Position numbers and translations under genes: made by a program. Under the pieces are notes generated by a model. It saw only the letters and a program-made list of their open reading frames with translations, was not told where the DNA came from and searched no databases. DNA of 64,000 bases from Acidimicrobiia bacterium (GTDB lineage Bacteria; Actinomycetota; Acidimicrobiia; IMCC26256; JAGNEX01): assembly GCA_020637365.1 (NCBI GenBank), contig JACJWE010000002.1:124001-188000 (forward strand). Reading direction: 5' to 3'. Shown piece after piece: positions 20,190-29,725 of the stretch. Numbering within the stretch: position 1 is the stretch's first letter; every line of letters starts with the position of its first letter.

Positions 20190-23100
20190 CTAGTTCATGC
20201 GTGTTTTGCGGCGTTTCATGGCTGCACCGATGAGGAGTGTTCCAAAGGCCAAGAACGTCAGACCAGCCATCGCCAACCAACCCGAGTTCTGACCCGTAAA
20301 CGCCACCGACCTCACCGGCGCACTCGCCACAGGAGTCGGAACGACACTCGCTACAGGCGTCGGAACAATCCGCGAACGACTAATCGTCGACGGCGTGTAC
20401 TCCGAATGAGTCGTCCTCTTATCGTCGTGATGACCCTTCATCGTCGTCACCGGCGTCTGAGTCGTCACCACACCCACACCAGCAGTCGTTGTCGTCGTCG
20501 ACGGGATCACAACCTCATCATCACGAACAAAGAAGAAGAACTTGTCCGAATCCTCATGCGGACAACGCAACGGCTGCCCATCCGCACCGAAGTAATCAAA
20601 AATCACGATCTCATCAACAACCGCTTCGTTCTCATAATCACCCTCACCATCCCAAAACGCCGAATACTCAAGGACAACAGGGTCACCATCAAAAGAACCA
20701 CACGGCAACTCGAAATCGAACTCGCCATCATCAAACGTGCCGCCATCACCATCAGCAGCATCAGTCAACGGAACAGGCAGACCATCAGGACACGTCACCC
20801 GCATCGACTCATCCAGATAGTCAAGGCCAGCAGGCAACACATCAGTGATATGAGCACCAACCTCAAGAGAACCATCGCCTGCAGCATCAGTCTCTGAATG
20901 CGTCCACGTCACCGTGTAATCAACACGCTGATCCTTCTCATCCACCACACCCGTCTTATCAATCGTCAACAAATCAGGTGTCGGGACATCAACACGCATC
21001 ACCGCAGCCACCGGCTCATAATCATCAACCAAGAACCGCGGATAACTGTTAGGCACACCCGTCGTGTGGAAACGAACAAAGTTCCCACCCGAACGAACAC
21101 GCTCAACCTCAGGAATCGCATAATCATGCACATCAACATTCAAGTTGTGCACATAACACGGGTCATACAAACACCCAGCCCCACCATCAGAGTTCAACAT
21201 CGAACCCTCACCAACACCAGGCATCACCAACGAAGACAACGTGTTGTTCTGCGTGTCATCCAAAAAGCCCTGCTGCGGCTCAAACGGATCAGGATACGCA
21301 GTCGAATTCGGGAAATCATACGTATTGAAATTCGCGTAATCCTGATACACCTCCAACCCGTCATACAACCCCATCACAATGTCAAACCCACCACAAAAGC
21401 CAAAGAACAAATAGAACACCGATGGCGCCGACCCGCCGTTTACCTCGCCGCACTCCGTCGCCCCCGGCACATCGCTGCCCGCAGCCGAGAAATCTGTGAT
21501 GGCGTCACAGATGACGGATATGTCGATATCAGGGAAGGTCAGATTGAACTGAAAATGGGGTCTGCGGAAATAGTGTTGTGATCTAGTGCAATAGTTGATA
21601 TCGGTTAGATCAACGCAGGTGAATCAATCAAGCAAAGCTGATAAGCACATCGAGAATACTGGTCATGCATCCACAACGACGAGACGGACCGAAACGGTCA
21701 AATTCTCGCAAGCGCCCCAGGCACTCCGAGCCAGCCGGCGGAGTGAAAGCCCCGAAAGTTGTTGAAGGATCATCATAGCTGGCACGGCCGTATCACCAAG
21801 GCTGCACGATACGAAGTCCGCCGACACCGTGTCCGTCGCCAATCTGAAAATCGAAGAGCGCACGTCGAGATCGAGAATATTCAGTCAGCCTAATCCGACC
21901 CAGGAGGCCGCAAGTCGACCGACTATAGGGAGGTTGAACAAGCAGAGATCGGCTATAACCCAAGTAGCAAATGCACCGGTCATGAAACAGTAGTTGGCAT
22001 CGAACTCGGGCGTAAAGCGTGCCGTGGAAGTGCTTCAGATCCTTCAAAGTGACCGTTCCTACGGCATTCTGAACCGCAGCCACATCGCCATCGAAGGCAA
22101 ACTCGACCGCAGGCGAGTCTTCATCATCGTCTTCGAAGTTGAACCATCCGTCCTGAACCTCGACGTATGAAAGGTTCGCATTCGGATGCGGAAGTCATAA
22201 GCAACGACCAACGCCCATGAGCAGTTCACATCAAACGTGCCCAGTCGAACTCCGTGTGAAAGACATCAATCAACGATGGATTGGAGTTCACATCGGAACA
22301 TCGTCAATGCAACGCTGACCGCCGGAAAACACAGTGTCGACAGCAGGATCAAAACCATCGCGAAGAGCCGTCCGCACACATCGGTTGCATCTGCAAAGCC
22401 AACGTAGTTGTCGGTCTTGAAGAAGTCGACGTTGCCTACTACTTGAGACCAAGGTCAGTGAAGGACTCCTCGTTGTCGACAACGTCCATCGGCAACGTGA
22501 AGTCAACCGGGCCCGAACCGGCATCGAACCAAAACGCGCCTGCGTCGTTGACCCACGAACCTCATCAGTGCAGAACAAGTCCTGCGAGATGCTGTTGATG
22601 TTGATCCGGAAATACGAAGCAATCGACTTGAACAGATTGAACTCGTAGCTCACATAGCAAGCCTTCGTCTGGCCACGGAGATACAAGCCAGCGAACTGAA
22701 CCTGTGCATCCGCGGGGATATTCAAAGGTGCTGCAGACGAGTGAGTTTGGATACCGACATGGTCGGCGAGTTCTAGCCAGTAGAGGTCGTTAGCCCCGTA
22801 AGTTGCATTGGCTGCGGGTTGCCGTTTCCATCAATCGCACCGTTAGTTTGCTCCTCAACACAGTCATAGTCAGGCTCCTGGTCGATGTCGAACCCAAACC
22901 TCATATCAAGATCATACGCCCACCAAACCGAAATTGAGGCCAGCATTAACCCGGCTTGCGAGCGCTGGGAATTAGCGTTATCGACCAACCCAGGAACAAT
23001 GGAAGCCGTGGAGGAGCGTATTGTAGCCCTCAACGGTCAAGATGTAGTTCAGAGTGTCAGCAGATCCAGCTGGATTCCATCGGCATTGATACCGTGAGCC

Positions 23101-23445
23101 GAATGGGCCGAGGAACCTTGATTGCGTCGGCGAAGGGTCCGAACCAGCCGCCAAGCGTTCCATCATTAGCAAAGCCCCTGCCACGTCGCCGGGGCCGCCG
23201 ACGGTGAGTTTGTCGAGCAGGCCGTTGATGGCAGCGGTGACATCGTCGATGTCCTCATTGGAACAGACGGTGTTGGTGTTACCCGTCATCGCGTAGTCGG
23301 CATCTTTGCCGTACATCGCAAACGCAGTGGATCACCGTCGAAGGGTTCGATCACGTCGAACGCGCCGGACGCCCCGGCGTGACGATCATCATCGTCTGCG
23401 CCATGAGCATCATTACAAATAAGGGTAAAGGAACCGTCGCACCAC
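20190..23445 (-). CDS. AFTG-anchored surface protein, copy B (C-terminal 426 aa intact)
   Basis: The C-terminal frame 20190-21470 is intact. It holds CGGFDIVMGLYDGLEVYQDY, Asn/Asp-rich sequence and a DUF11-like beta domain (DYTVTWTHSETD, ITDVLPAGLDYLDESM). A Thr/Pro spacer, VAFTGQNSGWLAMAGLTFLA, a helix and KRRKTRMN end it. Upstream to 23445 the same protein continues through several frames, including FAMYGKD-like, LNIPADAQVQFAGLYLRGQT and FNLFKSIASYFRINI blocks. The GTG at 23445 or 23442 with GGGAGG 4 bp before it is the likely start, followed by a hydrophobic signal. The protein is expected to be secreted and wall-anchored. It is not a family I recognise. Breaks are concentrated where copies A and B are similar, which fits poor consensus in a repeat. 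Confidence 0.7.
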
Positions 23446-23532
23446 TACGCCTCCCAGTGAGCCGTGGTTCCCCAGGGATAAGCGCAACGTCCCGCCAAAA
23501 GACGCTGCTATGTCAACACTCGCTTGAAGCTC

Positions 23533-23566
23533 GGTTCCCGCCGCTCAACGGCGGACCTCTAGAACC
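23533..23566. terminator. Hairpin downstream of the Rieske gene
   Basis: GGTTC/GAACC outer arms and a CCGCCG/CGGCGG inner stem around CTCAA lie 80 bp beyond the Rieske gene stop (minus strand). Confidence 0.5.
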
Positions 23567-23645
23567 GGTACTCCTGACAAGATGCTGGAAGTGTAGGGAT
23601 CAGCAGAGGCCCTCGCAACCCTGATCCGCGATCTATGGGCAGGTT

Positions 23646-24650
23646 TTAGCCCTCGTCGGCTACACCGGCAGGTTCAACGTCGCCGCTCTTGAGCGAATCT
23701 GCGATGAAGCGCTGACACCATTTGCGGTACTCGATGAAGACCTGGTCCCCTTTGGCCAGAGCGGGTCGTTGCAAGAACACCTTGTTCTCCCACACCGGGA
23801 TGTCCTCTTCCACCTGCTTGCTGACATCGGCAACCAAGGCGTCACCGACGGACGATTCGGCACGTTCATCGCCGAGCTTGCGGACGTGGAACCAGAACCG
23901 AACGTGACTGTTTTCCTCGTCGATGGGCGTGGTCGCGGTCAACAACAGCGTTTCGACGATGCCGGTGAACCGAGTCGTGCCCATACCCCGCCCATACATG
24001 TTGACGTCGATGTGGCCCTCGGTGGTGCCCCGCGGCGTGTGGAAGTACTGGACGGACTTCATGATCTGGTTGTAGCCATCAAACTCGAGGCTCTCCATCT
24101 TGGGGACGAAATCGGTGCCGTGGATGTACTTGAAGTGCGCCAAGTCGACCGAGTTCTCGCCGAGCTCTTGCATGCAGGCGTTGATCTGCCAGTCACGACG
24201 GGCATGGTGCAAGAAGTCCTCAGAGGTCAGTTCGGGCACCTCGGGCACCTCATATTTGGGGGCCTCGTCATCGGGATGCCACCACACCATGACATGCCCG
24301 TTGAGTTCTTGAACCGGGTAGGTCCGGATTTTGGCCAGCTTGTTGACCCGATCCGAATAGGGAATGTCGACGCAACGCCCCTCGGTATTGAACTTCCAGC
24401 CGTGGAACGGGCAGACGACATCTTCGCCGTCGACGTGACCGCCGTAACCCAGGTGTGCGCCCAGATGCGGACAGAACGCGTCCATCACACGCATCGCGCC
24501 CGTGTCATCACGGAAGCCGACGAGATCCCGGCCGAAGTACTTGAGCGGGCGAACCTCACCCCCCGGGAACTCTTCTTGGTAGCCGACGGAGAACCACCCA
24601 AATGGGATGGTCTCGAAGGGATATCTCTCGGTGCGGGTCGAAGCAGTCAT
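23646..24650 (-). CDS. Rieske non-heme iron oxygenase, KshA/DAF-36-like
   Basis: About 334 aa from the ATG at 24650. The N-terminal Rieske domain has CPHLGAH (C-x-H) and CPFHGW (C-x2-H), the four ligands of the 2Fe-2S cluster. The C-terminal catalytic domain has ENSVDLAHFKYIHGTD, with the bridging Asp and the two His of the mononuclear iron site. Family members hydroxylate or desaturate steroids and aromatics using electrons from a reductase; KshA hydroxylates C9 of androstenediones. Which steroid position this one attacks cannot be read from sequence. A KstR-type box starts 9 bp upstream of the ATG with TAATTT between, and no ribosome site is visible, so the mRNA may be leaderless. A longer frame upstream is not credible because it covers the operator. 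Confidence 0.85.
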   Translation of the reverse strand: MTASTRTERYPFETIPFGWFSVGYQEEFPGGEVRPLKYFGRDLVGFRDDTGAMRVMDAFCPHLGAHLGYGGHVDGEDVVCPFHGWKFNTEGRCVDIPYSDRVNKLAKIRTYPVQELNGHVMVWWHPDDEAPKYEVPEVPELTSEDFLHHARRDWQINACMQELGENSVDLAHFKYIHGTDFVPKMESLEFDGYNQIMKSVQYFHTPRGTTEGHIDVNMYGRGMGTTRFTGIVETLLLTATTPIDEENSHVRFWFHVRKLGDERAESSVGDALVADVSKQVEEDIPVWENKVFLQRPALAKGDQVFIEYRKWCQRFIADSLKSGDVEPAGVADEG

Positions 24651-24658
24651 GAGAAAAT

Positions 24659-24672
24659 TAGAACACGTTCTA
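24659..24672 (-). promoter_or_regulatory. KstR-type operator of the Rieske oxygenase gene
   Basis: TAGAACACGTTCTA is identical to the box at 1009-1022. On the minus strand GTGTTCTAATTT places a TAATTT -10-like element 5 bp from the ATG, implying a leaderless transcript. It also lies about 195 bp upstream of the divergent acyl-CoA synthetase operon. Confidence 0.82.
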
Positions 24673-24865
24673 GTTCTGGGCTGCAACCCGTATCGGGGTG
24701 CACTAGTTTGACCCCCTGACCGGCCGATGGGGGTGGCCGCCGCGGTGCAGTCAACCTGTGGCCGCAACCCGTGAGACGTGATCACACCAAGCCCGAAACC
24801 GGCGACCCCTGTAGACAGCCACGAGGCGCACACCCGCGGGCCTGCGCAGAGCGACGAGGAGCGAA

Positions 24866-26430
24866 ATGTCTGACCCGAACCTTCTAGGTTTTTGGAAGTT
24901 GGCCGAGGAAAATCCCGATGGGCTCGCCATCGTCGAAGCTGACGGCACCGAGCTGACGAACGCGGAAGTCCTCAACCGCGTCAACCAGATCTCCCACGCG
25001 CTCAGGGCGCTGGGCGCCCAAGACGGCGATGTGGTCGCCACCATGACCTACAACTCGGCCGCTCTGCTCGAGATCTATATGGCTGCGGTACAGATCGGCA
25101 TGTACGTCACACCGATCAACAACTCGCTCGCGGCACCCGAGGTGTCCTACATCTTGGATAACTGCGAGGCCAAAGCCTTCTTCGCCGCCGACCGCTTCGG
25201 TGAGCGAGCAGCAAAAGCCGCAGACCTCGCCGGACTACCCGCAAACGCCCGCATCTCGACCCACGGCTCGATCGACGGATTCGAAACCCTCGACGATTTC
25301 GTTGCGGCCCAGCCGACGACCGCACCCGAAAACCGCCTGTCCGGGGCGGCGATGCAGTACACCAGCGGGACCACAGGCAAACCCAAAGGCGTACGCCGCA
25401 AGTTGAGCGGCCTCGACCCCGAAACCATGGGCACGCTGATGACGATGCTGCCATCGATGTTCGGCGTCACACCCCGCGGCGACGGCGTGCACCTGGTGTC
25501 ATCGCCGCTCTACCACACCGCGGTCATGATCTATGCGACCACAGCGATGCACATGGGGCACCCGATCGTGCTGACCGATAAGTGGGACGCCGAAACGACC
25601 CTCCAAAAGATCCAGGACTACAAGTGCACCTACACCCACATGGTGCCGACCCAGTTCAACCGCATGCTGATGCTCGACGAAGACACCCGCGCCAAATACG
25701 ACGTGTCCTCGATGCAACAAGCCATCCACGCGGCCGCGCCGTGTCCGCCGGAGGTCAAGCGCCGGATGCTCGACTGGTGGGGACCGGTGATCTGGGAGTA
25801 CTACGCCGCGTCAGAGGGCGGCGGAACCATCGCGTCGCCCGAGGACTGGCTTGCCCATCCGGGTACCGTCGGCAACGCATGGCCAGCATCGGATGTGAAG
25901 ATCCTCGATGACGACATGAACGAACTTCCAGCCGGTCAGGTGGGCACCATCTATATGTTCATGATGGCCGGACAAGAATTTGAGTATTACAAGGACAAAG
26001 AGAAGACCGACAAGAACCGTTTCGACAACTACTTCACCGTCGGCGACGTTGGATACCTCGACGACGACGGGTTCTTGTTCTTGTCCGACCGCAAGATCGA
26101 CATGATCATCTCGGGTGGCGTCAACATCTATCCCGCCGAAATCGAAGCCGCACTCATCTCGGCGCCGGGGGTTGCTGACGTTGCCGTCTTCGGTATCCCC
26201 CATGACGACTGGGGTGAAGAGGTCAAGGCCGTTATCGAGCTCCAAGACGGTGTCGAAGCCGATGACACCACCAGGGATGCGATCACCGCATACGCGGCCG
26301 ACAACCTGGCCCGATACAAGCAGCCCAAGACGTCGACTTCATCGAAGCGATGCCTCGAGACGCATCCGGCAAGCTCTATAAGCGCAAGCTGCGCGACCCA
26401 TATTGGGAGGGTCGGGAACGTGCCATCTAA
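24866..26430 (+). CDS. Acyl-CoA synthetase (FadD family)
   Basis: About 521 aa. AMP-binding (ANL) motifs are complete: YTSGTTGKPKGV (P-loop A3), YYAASEGG (A5), VGDVGYLDDDG (A7), DRKIDMIISGGVNIYP (A8). One base is missing near 26330: restoring it turns ARYKQPK into DVDFIEAMPRDASGKLYKRK, the catalytic-Lys A10 motif, with a stop at 26428-26430. As written the frame runs into the next gene, giving a false 1096-aa fusion. The reaction is ATP-dependent CoA activation of a carboxylic acid, here probably a steroid side-chain or fatty acid. GAGGAG lies just before the ATG at 24866. The gene is divergent from the KstR-boxed Rieske gene. Confidence 0.88.
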
Positions 26431-28156
26431 AGACCGCACGTCCGCCCAAGGGCTATCTAACAACGGGCCGTCCGCCCCAGAGCCATCTAACAACGTGCCG
26501 CAATCCGGTGCCGACCCGGCCTTCAATCTCGGAGACATGTTCGAACACATCGTCGACGCGGTCCCCGACCGCATGGCGCTGATGTGCCGGGATCGGCGCT
26601 ATACCTTCGCTGAACTCGACCGATCCGTGAATCGATTCGCCAATGCGCTCATCGCCCTTGGTATGGGGCCCGGCGATCACTTCGGGGTGTACGCACAAAA
26701 CTCACCCGAGTGGATCATTGCGATGCTGGCCGGCTTCAAGACCGGGGCTGTCGCCATCAACATCAACTACCGCTATATGGACGATGAGCTGGCGTACCTG
26801 TTCGACAACGCCGACCTGAAAGGGGTGCTCTTTCAACGGTCCTACGCCCCCCGAGTGTTGGCGGTCGCTCCAAAGGTCGACACGCTCGAGTGGTTCATCG
26901 CCATCGATCACATGCTCGACGACGACCTCACCGATGAACAGGCCGAGGCACTTGCAGAGCTCGGAGCACTCGACTGGGGCGATGTCTGTCTCGCGCAGTC
27001 GGCTGAACGTCCCGTCACCAACCGATCGGGCGATGACCTCTACATGCTCTACACCGGCGGTACGACCGGCATGCCGAAGGGTGTGATGTGGCGCCAGGCC
27101 GACGTGTTCTTTGCCTTGGGCGGCGGAATTCATCCCTACGACGGTTCGCGCTGTCCATCGCCGACACACTTCGCCGAGACCGTCCCCGCCGAGCCCATGC
27201 GCTACTACGTCATCCCGCCGATGATGCATGGTGCCGCGCAATGGGGCCTGCTCCAGCAGTTGCTTCAAGGTCACACCATCGTCTTGGCGCCAGAGTTCGA
27301 CGCGCAAGAGATCTGGGAGACGACCGACGACGAATCGGTCAACGTCTTTACGATCACCGGCGACGCAATGGCACAACCGCTGCTCGAAGAGTGGGACACG
27401 GGCGTCTATGAGGGATCGTCACTGTTCGTGATCGCGTCATCTGCAGCGGTGTTTTCACCCGGTCTGAAGGCCCGGTTTCGAGCGGCGTTCCCCAATGCGA
27501 TCATCGTCGACGCTATTGGATCGTCCGAATCGGGCTTTAACGGGCTCCGTTCCGCCGCCGAGGGCGACCGCGCCCAGGATGCAGGCGGACCAACGGTCAA
27601 TCCAAGCCCGGACACCATCGTGGTCGACGAGGATCTGCAGCCGATCGAAGCGGGGTCACCCGTCGTTGGCAAGGTCGCTCGATCGGGCAACATCCCCATC
27701 GGCTACTACAAGGACCCCGAAAAGACGGCCAAGACCTTCTTTGAGGTCGACGGCGTGCGATATGTGATCCCTGGCGACTTCGCACGACACGAAGCCGACG
27801 GCACGATCACCCTGCTCGGCCGCGGATCGGTCTCGATCAATTCTGGTGGCGAGAAGATCTATCCCGAAGAGGTTGAAGGCGCACTCAAAGAGCACCCGGC
27901 GGTCTATGACACCTTGGTTGTCGGCGTCCCCGACGAACGTTGGGGGCAACGGGTCGCAGCCGTCGTGGAGTTCCGTTCCGGGCAAACGACGACGCTGGAC
28001 GAGCTCGCGGCGACGGTGCGGGCACGCCTGGCCAGCTACAAGGTGCCACGCGAACTCCACGTCGTGGCCAAGGTTGTCCGGTCACCGTCTGGCAAACCGG
28101 ACTACCCATGGGCCAAACAACTCGCAACCGACGGCACCTCGAAAGTTGCCCCGTAA
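26420..28156 (+). CDS. fadD19: FadD19-like steroid acyl-CoA synthetase
   Basis: The GTG at 26420 overlaps the upstream stop. After a 30-residue repeat-rich leader come all ANL motifs: YTGGTTGMPKGVMW, PPMMHGAAQW, APEFDAQEIWETT, IGSSESGFNG, IPGDFARHEADGTI, GRGSVSINSGGEKIYPEEVE and a late SPSGKPDYPWAK with the catalytic Lys. These blocks follow M. tuberculosis FadD19 (steroid-24-oyl-CoA synthetase) closely, from my memory of that sequence. The expected role is CoA activation of the C8 side chain of cholesterol-type acids. Translational coupling to the first synthetase suggests a matched pair. Confidence 0.85.
   Translation: MPSKDRTSAQGLSNNGPSAPEPSNNVPQSGADPAFNLGDMFEHIVDAVPDRMALMCRDRRYTFAELDRSVNRFANALIALGMGPGDHFGVYAQNSPEWIIAMLAGFKTGAVAININYRYMDDELAYLFDNADLKGVLFQRSYAPRVLAVAPKVDTLEWFIAIDHMLDDDLTDEQAEALAELGALDWGDVCLAQSAERPVTNRSGDDLYMLYTGGTTGMPKGVMWRQADVFFALGGGIHPYDGSRCPSPTHFAETVPAEPMRYYVIPPMMHGAAQWGLLQQLLQGHTIVLAPEFDAQEIWETTDDESVNVFTITGDAMAQPLLEEWDTGVYEGSSLFVIASSAAVFSPGLKARFRAAFPNAIIVDAIGSSESGFNGLRSAAEGDRAQDAGGPTVNPSPDTIVVDEDLQPIEAGSPVVGKVARSGNIPIGYYKDPEKTAKTFFEVDGVRYVIPGDFARHEADGTITLLGRGSVSINSGGEKIYPEEVEGALKEHPAVYDTLVVGVPDERWGQRVAAVVEFRSGQTTTLDELAATVRARLASYKVPRELHVVAKVVRSPSGKPDYPWAKQLATDGTSKVAP
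26422..26511 (+). repeat. Three 30-bp imperfect tandem repeats at the fadD-fadD junction
   Basis: ATCTAA recurs at 26425, 26455 and 26485 within 30-bp units (GCCATCTAA...TCCGCCC). They encode 10-residue repeats in the second gene (PSKDRTSAQG, LSNNGPSAPE, PSNNVPQSGA). In the other frame each unit carries the TAA that stops the first gene. Confidence 0.75.
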
Positions 28157-28208
28157 CCGCCGCCCAACCTAGTGAACCGGCAAACAACGAGACCGGCAGC
28201 TCGGCGTG

Positions 28209-28547
28209 TTATTGGTACACGCTCTGCTTGCCGAGCTCGGTGACGAGCACGTAATAAAAGACGGTGCGCAGTTTGCGAGGGTTGCTCTGACCCAAGGCCT
28301 GAGTCGCGACCCGCAGGGCGTCGTCCATCTTGGCGTCATCGTCGCAGCCCAACTTCTTGATCAGAAAGTTGTTCTTGACCCGGGCCATCTCTTCGGCGTC
28401 GCCAGCGGCCACGATCGAGCTATCCGCGCGATAGATCGTCGGCCCCAATCCCTTGGCGACCGCCCGCAACAGCGTCTCGTCGATTGCGATGTCGTGTTCG
28501 GTCATCTGGGTCTTGCTGGCCTCGATGACGTCGTCAAACTTGCTCAT
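28209..28547 (-). CDS. DUF2853 family protein
   Basis: About 112 aa. Matches DUF2853: LLRAVAKGLGPTIYRADSSI, VKNNFLIKKLG and a C-terminal FYYVLVTELGKQSVYQ. Soluble, all-helical, function unknown. The start MSKFDDV at 28547 is chosen over a longer version because GGGAGCG sits just before it. Convergent with the fadD operon. Confidence 0.85.
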   Translation of the reverse strand: MSKFDDVIEASKTQMTEHDIAIDETLLRAVAKGLGPTIYRADSSIVAAGDAEEMARVKNNFLIKKLGCDDDAKMDDALRVATQALGQSNPRKLRTVFYYVLVTELGKQSVYQ

Positions 28548-28681
28548 ATGGATCGCTCCCCGGTTGTAATCGGACAAGCGCCTGAGGCGAGGGAGGTGGG
28601 ATGTCGTCAGGCGCGGACGGGGCCGACTGTACCGTCAGCACGCCACCTGCGCACCCGCCTTTGCAAAGTCAGAATGACGGT

Positions 28682-29572
28682 TCAGTCGCGCCGGGAGAGC
28701 AATCGAAGAATCTCGAGGTACAGCCAGACGAGGGTGACGACCAGACCAAACGCGGCGTACCACTCCATCTGCTTAGGAAAGCCACGGGCGGCGCCCTGTT
28801 CGATCAGATCGAAGTCGAGTACCAGGTTCAGAGCGGCGATTGCGCACACGAACAGGGAAATACCGACACCGACCATTCCCGATTGATTCCAAAACGAGAT
28901 GTCGAACCCCAGCAGCGCTCCAACAAAACTCACGATGTAGACGCACATGATGCCGAAAGTCGCCATGATGACCATGCGACGGAACTTGGGGGTCGCCCGC
29001 AACAAACCGGTCGAATAGGCGAACAAGATGCCCAAGAACACCGCGAGCGTGCCGATCAATGCCTGCAACACGATGCCCGATGAATCGGCCTCAAAGAGGT
29101 GCGAGACAGCACCCAAGACGAACCCTTCGGCCAGCGCGTACGGCACCGAGGTAAACGGTGCGTAGCCCGGTTTGAACGACGTGAAGAGGACCAACCCAAA
29201 CGCAAGGATGAACGCGACGAACACGAGCGGGTTGACCGACACGTCACGGCTGACGGTGTCTGGCGACCCGAACGATCCAGGAATCGTCGTCTCGGTCACC
29301 TTGACGACCTGCCAGCCGACGGCCGCAGCGCCAGCGATGCACGCGAGAAGGAGTGACGCAATCCGTGCGGTTCCAGCGACGGTCATGACCTCGGAGCCAA
29401 AGCCCGGTCCGCCATAGGTGCCGACGTCAGGGGTGGGCAGATCGATCCGCTGAGTCGACAGGCGATCACTCACCGACGAGCTGGTGGCCTCACCAGCGCC
29501 GGCGGTCGTCGACGTATCGACCTTCTGCGCCGCGCTGGAGAAACGTTCGGGTGTCAACATGAAATTGGACAT
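28682..29572 (-). CDS. Bax inhibitor-1/YccA family membrane protein
   Basis: 296 aa with a ~70-residue polar N-terminus and seven hydrophobic segments, ending in WYAAFGLVVTLVWLYLEILR and LLSRRD. The order and the acidic residues in the last loops fit the actinobacterial BI-1/YccA (TMBIM) family, pH-sensitive Ca2+ leak channels in characterised members. No operon partner is evident; the DUF2853 gene is downstream on the same strand. Physiological role unknown. Confidence 0.88.
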   Translation of the reverse strand: MSNFMLTPERFSSAAQKVDTSTTAGAGEATSSSVSDRLSTQRIDLPTPDVGTYGGPGFGSEVMTVAGTARIASLLLACIAGAAAVGWQVVKVTETTIPGSFGSPDTVSRDVSVNPLVFVAFILAFGLVLFTSFKPGYAPFTSVPYALAEGFVLGAVSHLFEADSSGIVLQALIGTLAVFLGILFAYSTGLLRATPKFRRMVIMATFGIMCVYIVSFVGALLGFDISFWNQSGMVGVGISLFVCAIAALNLVLDFDLIEQGAARGFPKQMEWYAAFGLVVTLVWLYLEILRLLSRRD

Positions 29573-29619
29573 GGCGCAACGATACTTCGCAAACGAGCGC
29601 CGAGGAACTCATCGACCGG

Positions 29620-29674
29620 GTCGACATGCGCCGTCGACATGCGCCGTCTCCAGATGATGATTGCCAGATGATGA
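29620..29674. repeat. Short tandem repeats between the BI-1 and kstR-like genes
   Basis: GTCGACATGCGCC occurs twice in tandem (29620-29645), and CCAGATGATGA twice (29650-29660 and 29664-29674). They are upstream of the BI-1 start and downstream of the regulator stop; no role can be read. Confidence 0.6.
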
Positions 29675-29725
29675 ACGACGGCGGCGAGGGACCTTGACCT
29701 CCGCCCGCGCCGGGCTAGGTCGGGG

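Larger units (their letters stand above)
16681..23445 (-). repeat. 3.5-kb direct tandem duplication (copies A and B)
   Basis: Copy A (16681-19934) and copy B (20190-23445) are collinear: stops lie 3509 bp apart and starts 3511 bp apart. The C-terminal third (16700-18020 vs 20200-21550) is nearly identical. A middle part (18020-18450 vs 21550-21990) is more diverged. The N-terminal third is again similar. Confidence 0.85.

Noticed and set aside
20089..21581. Long plus-strand Arg/His-rich frames over the surface protein copies
   Set aside because: Antisense of Asp/Val/Thr-rich coding sequence; amino-acid composition is implausible and there is no ribosome site.
24651..24833. Longer N-terminus for the Rieske oxygenase
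   Set aside because: The extension covers the KstR operator and its -10 element and has no domain similarity; the ATG at 24650 matches the usual family start.
24866..28156. A natural 1096-aa double acyl-CoA synthetase fusion
   Set aside because: Adding one base near 26330 restores the A10 motif and a proper stop of the first enzyme. The join lacks this catalytic segment, so the fusion is an artefact.
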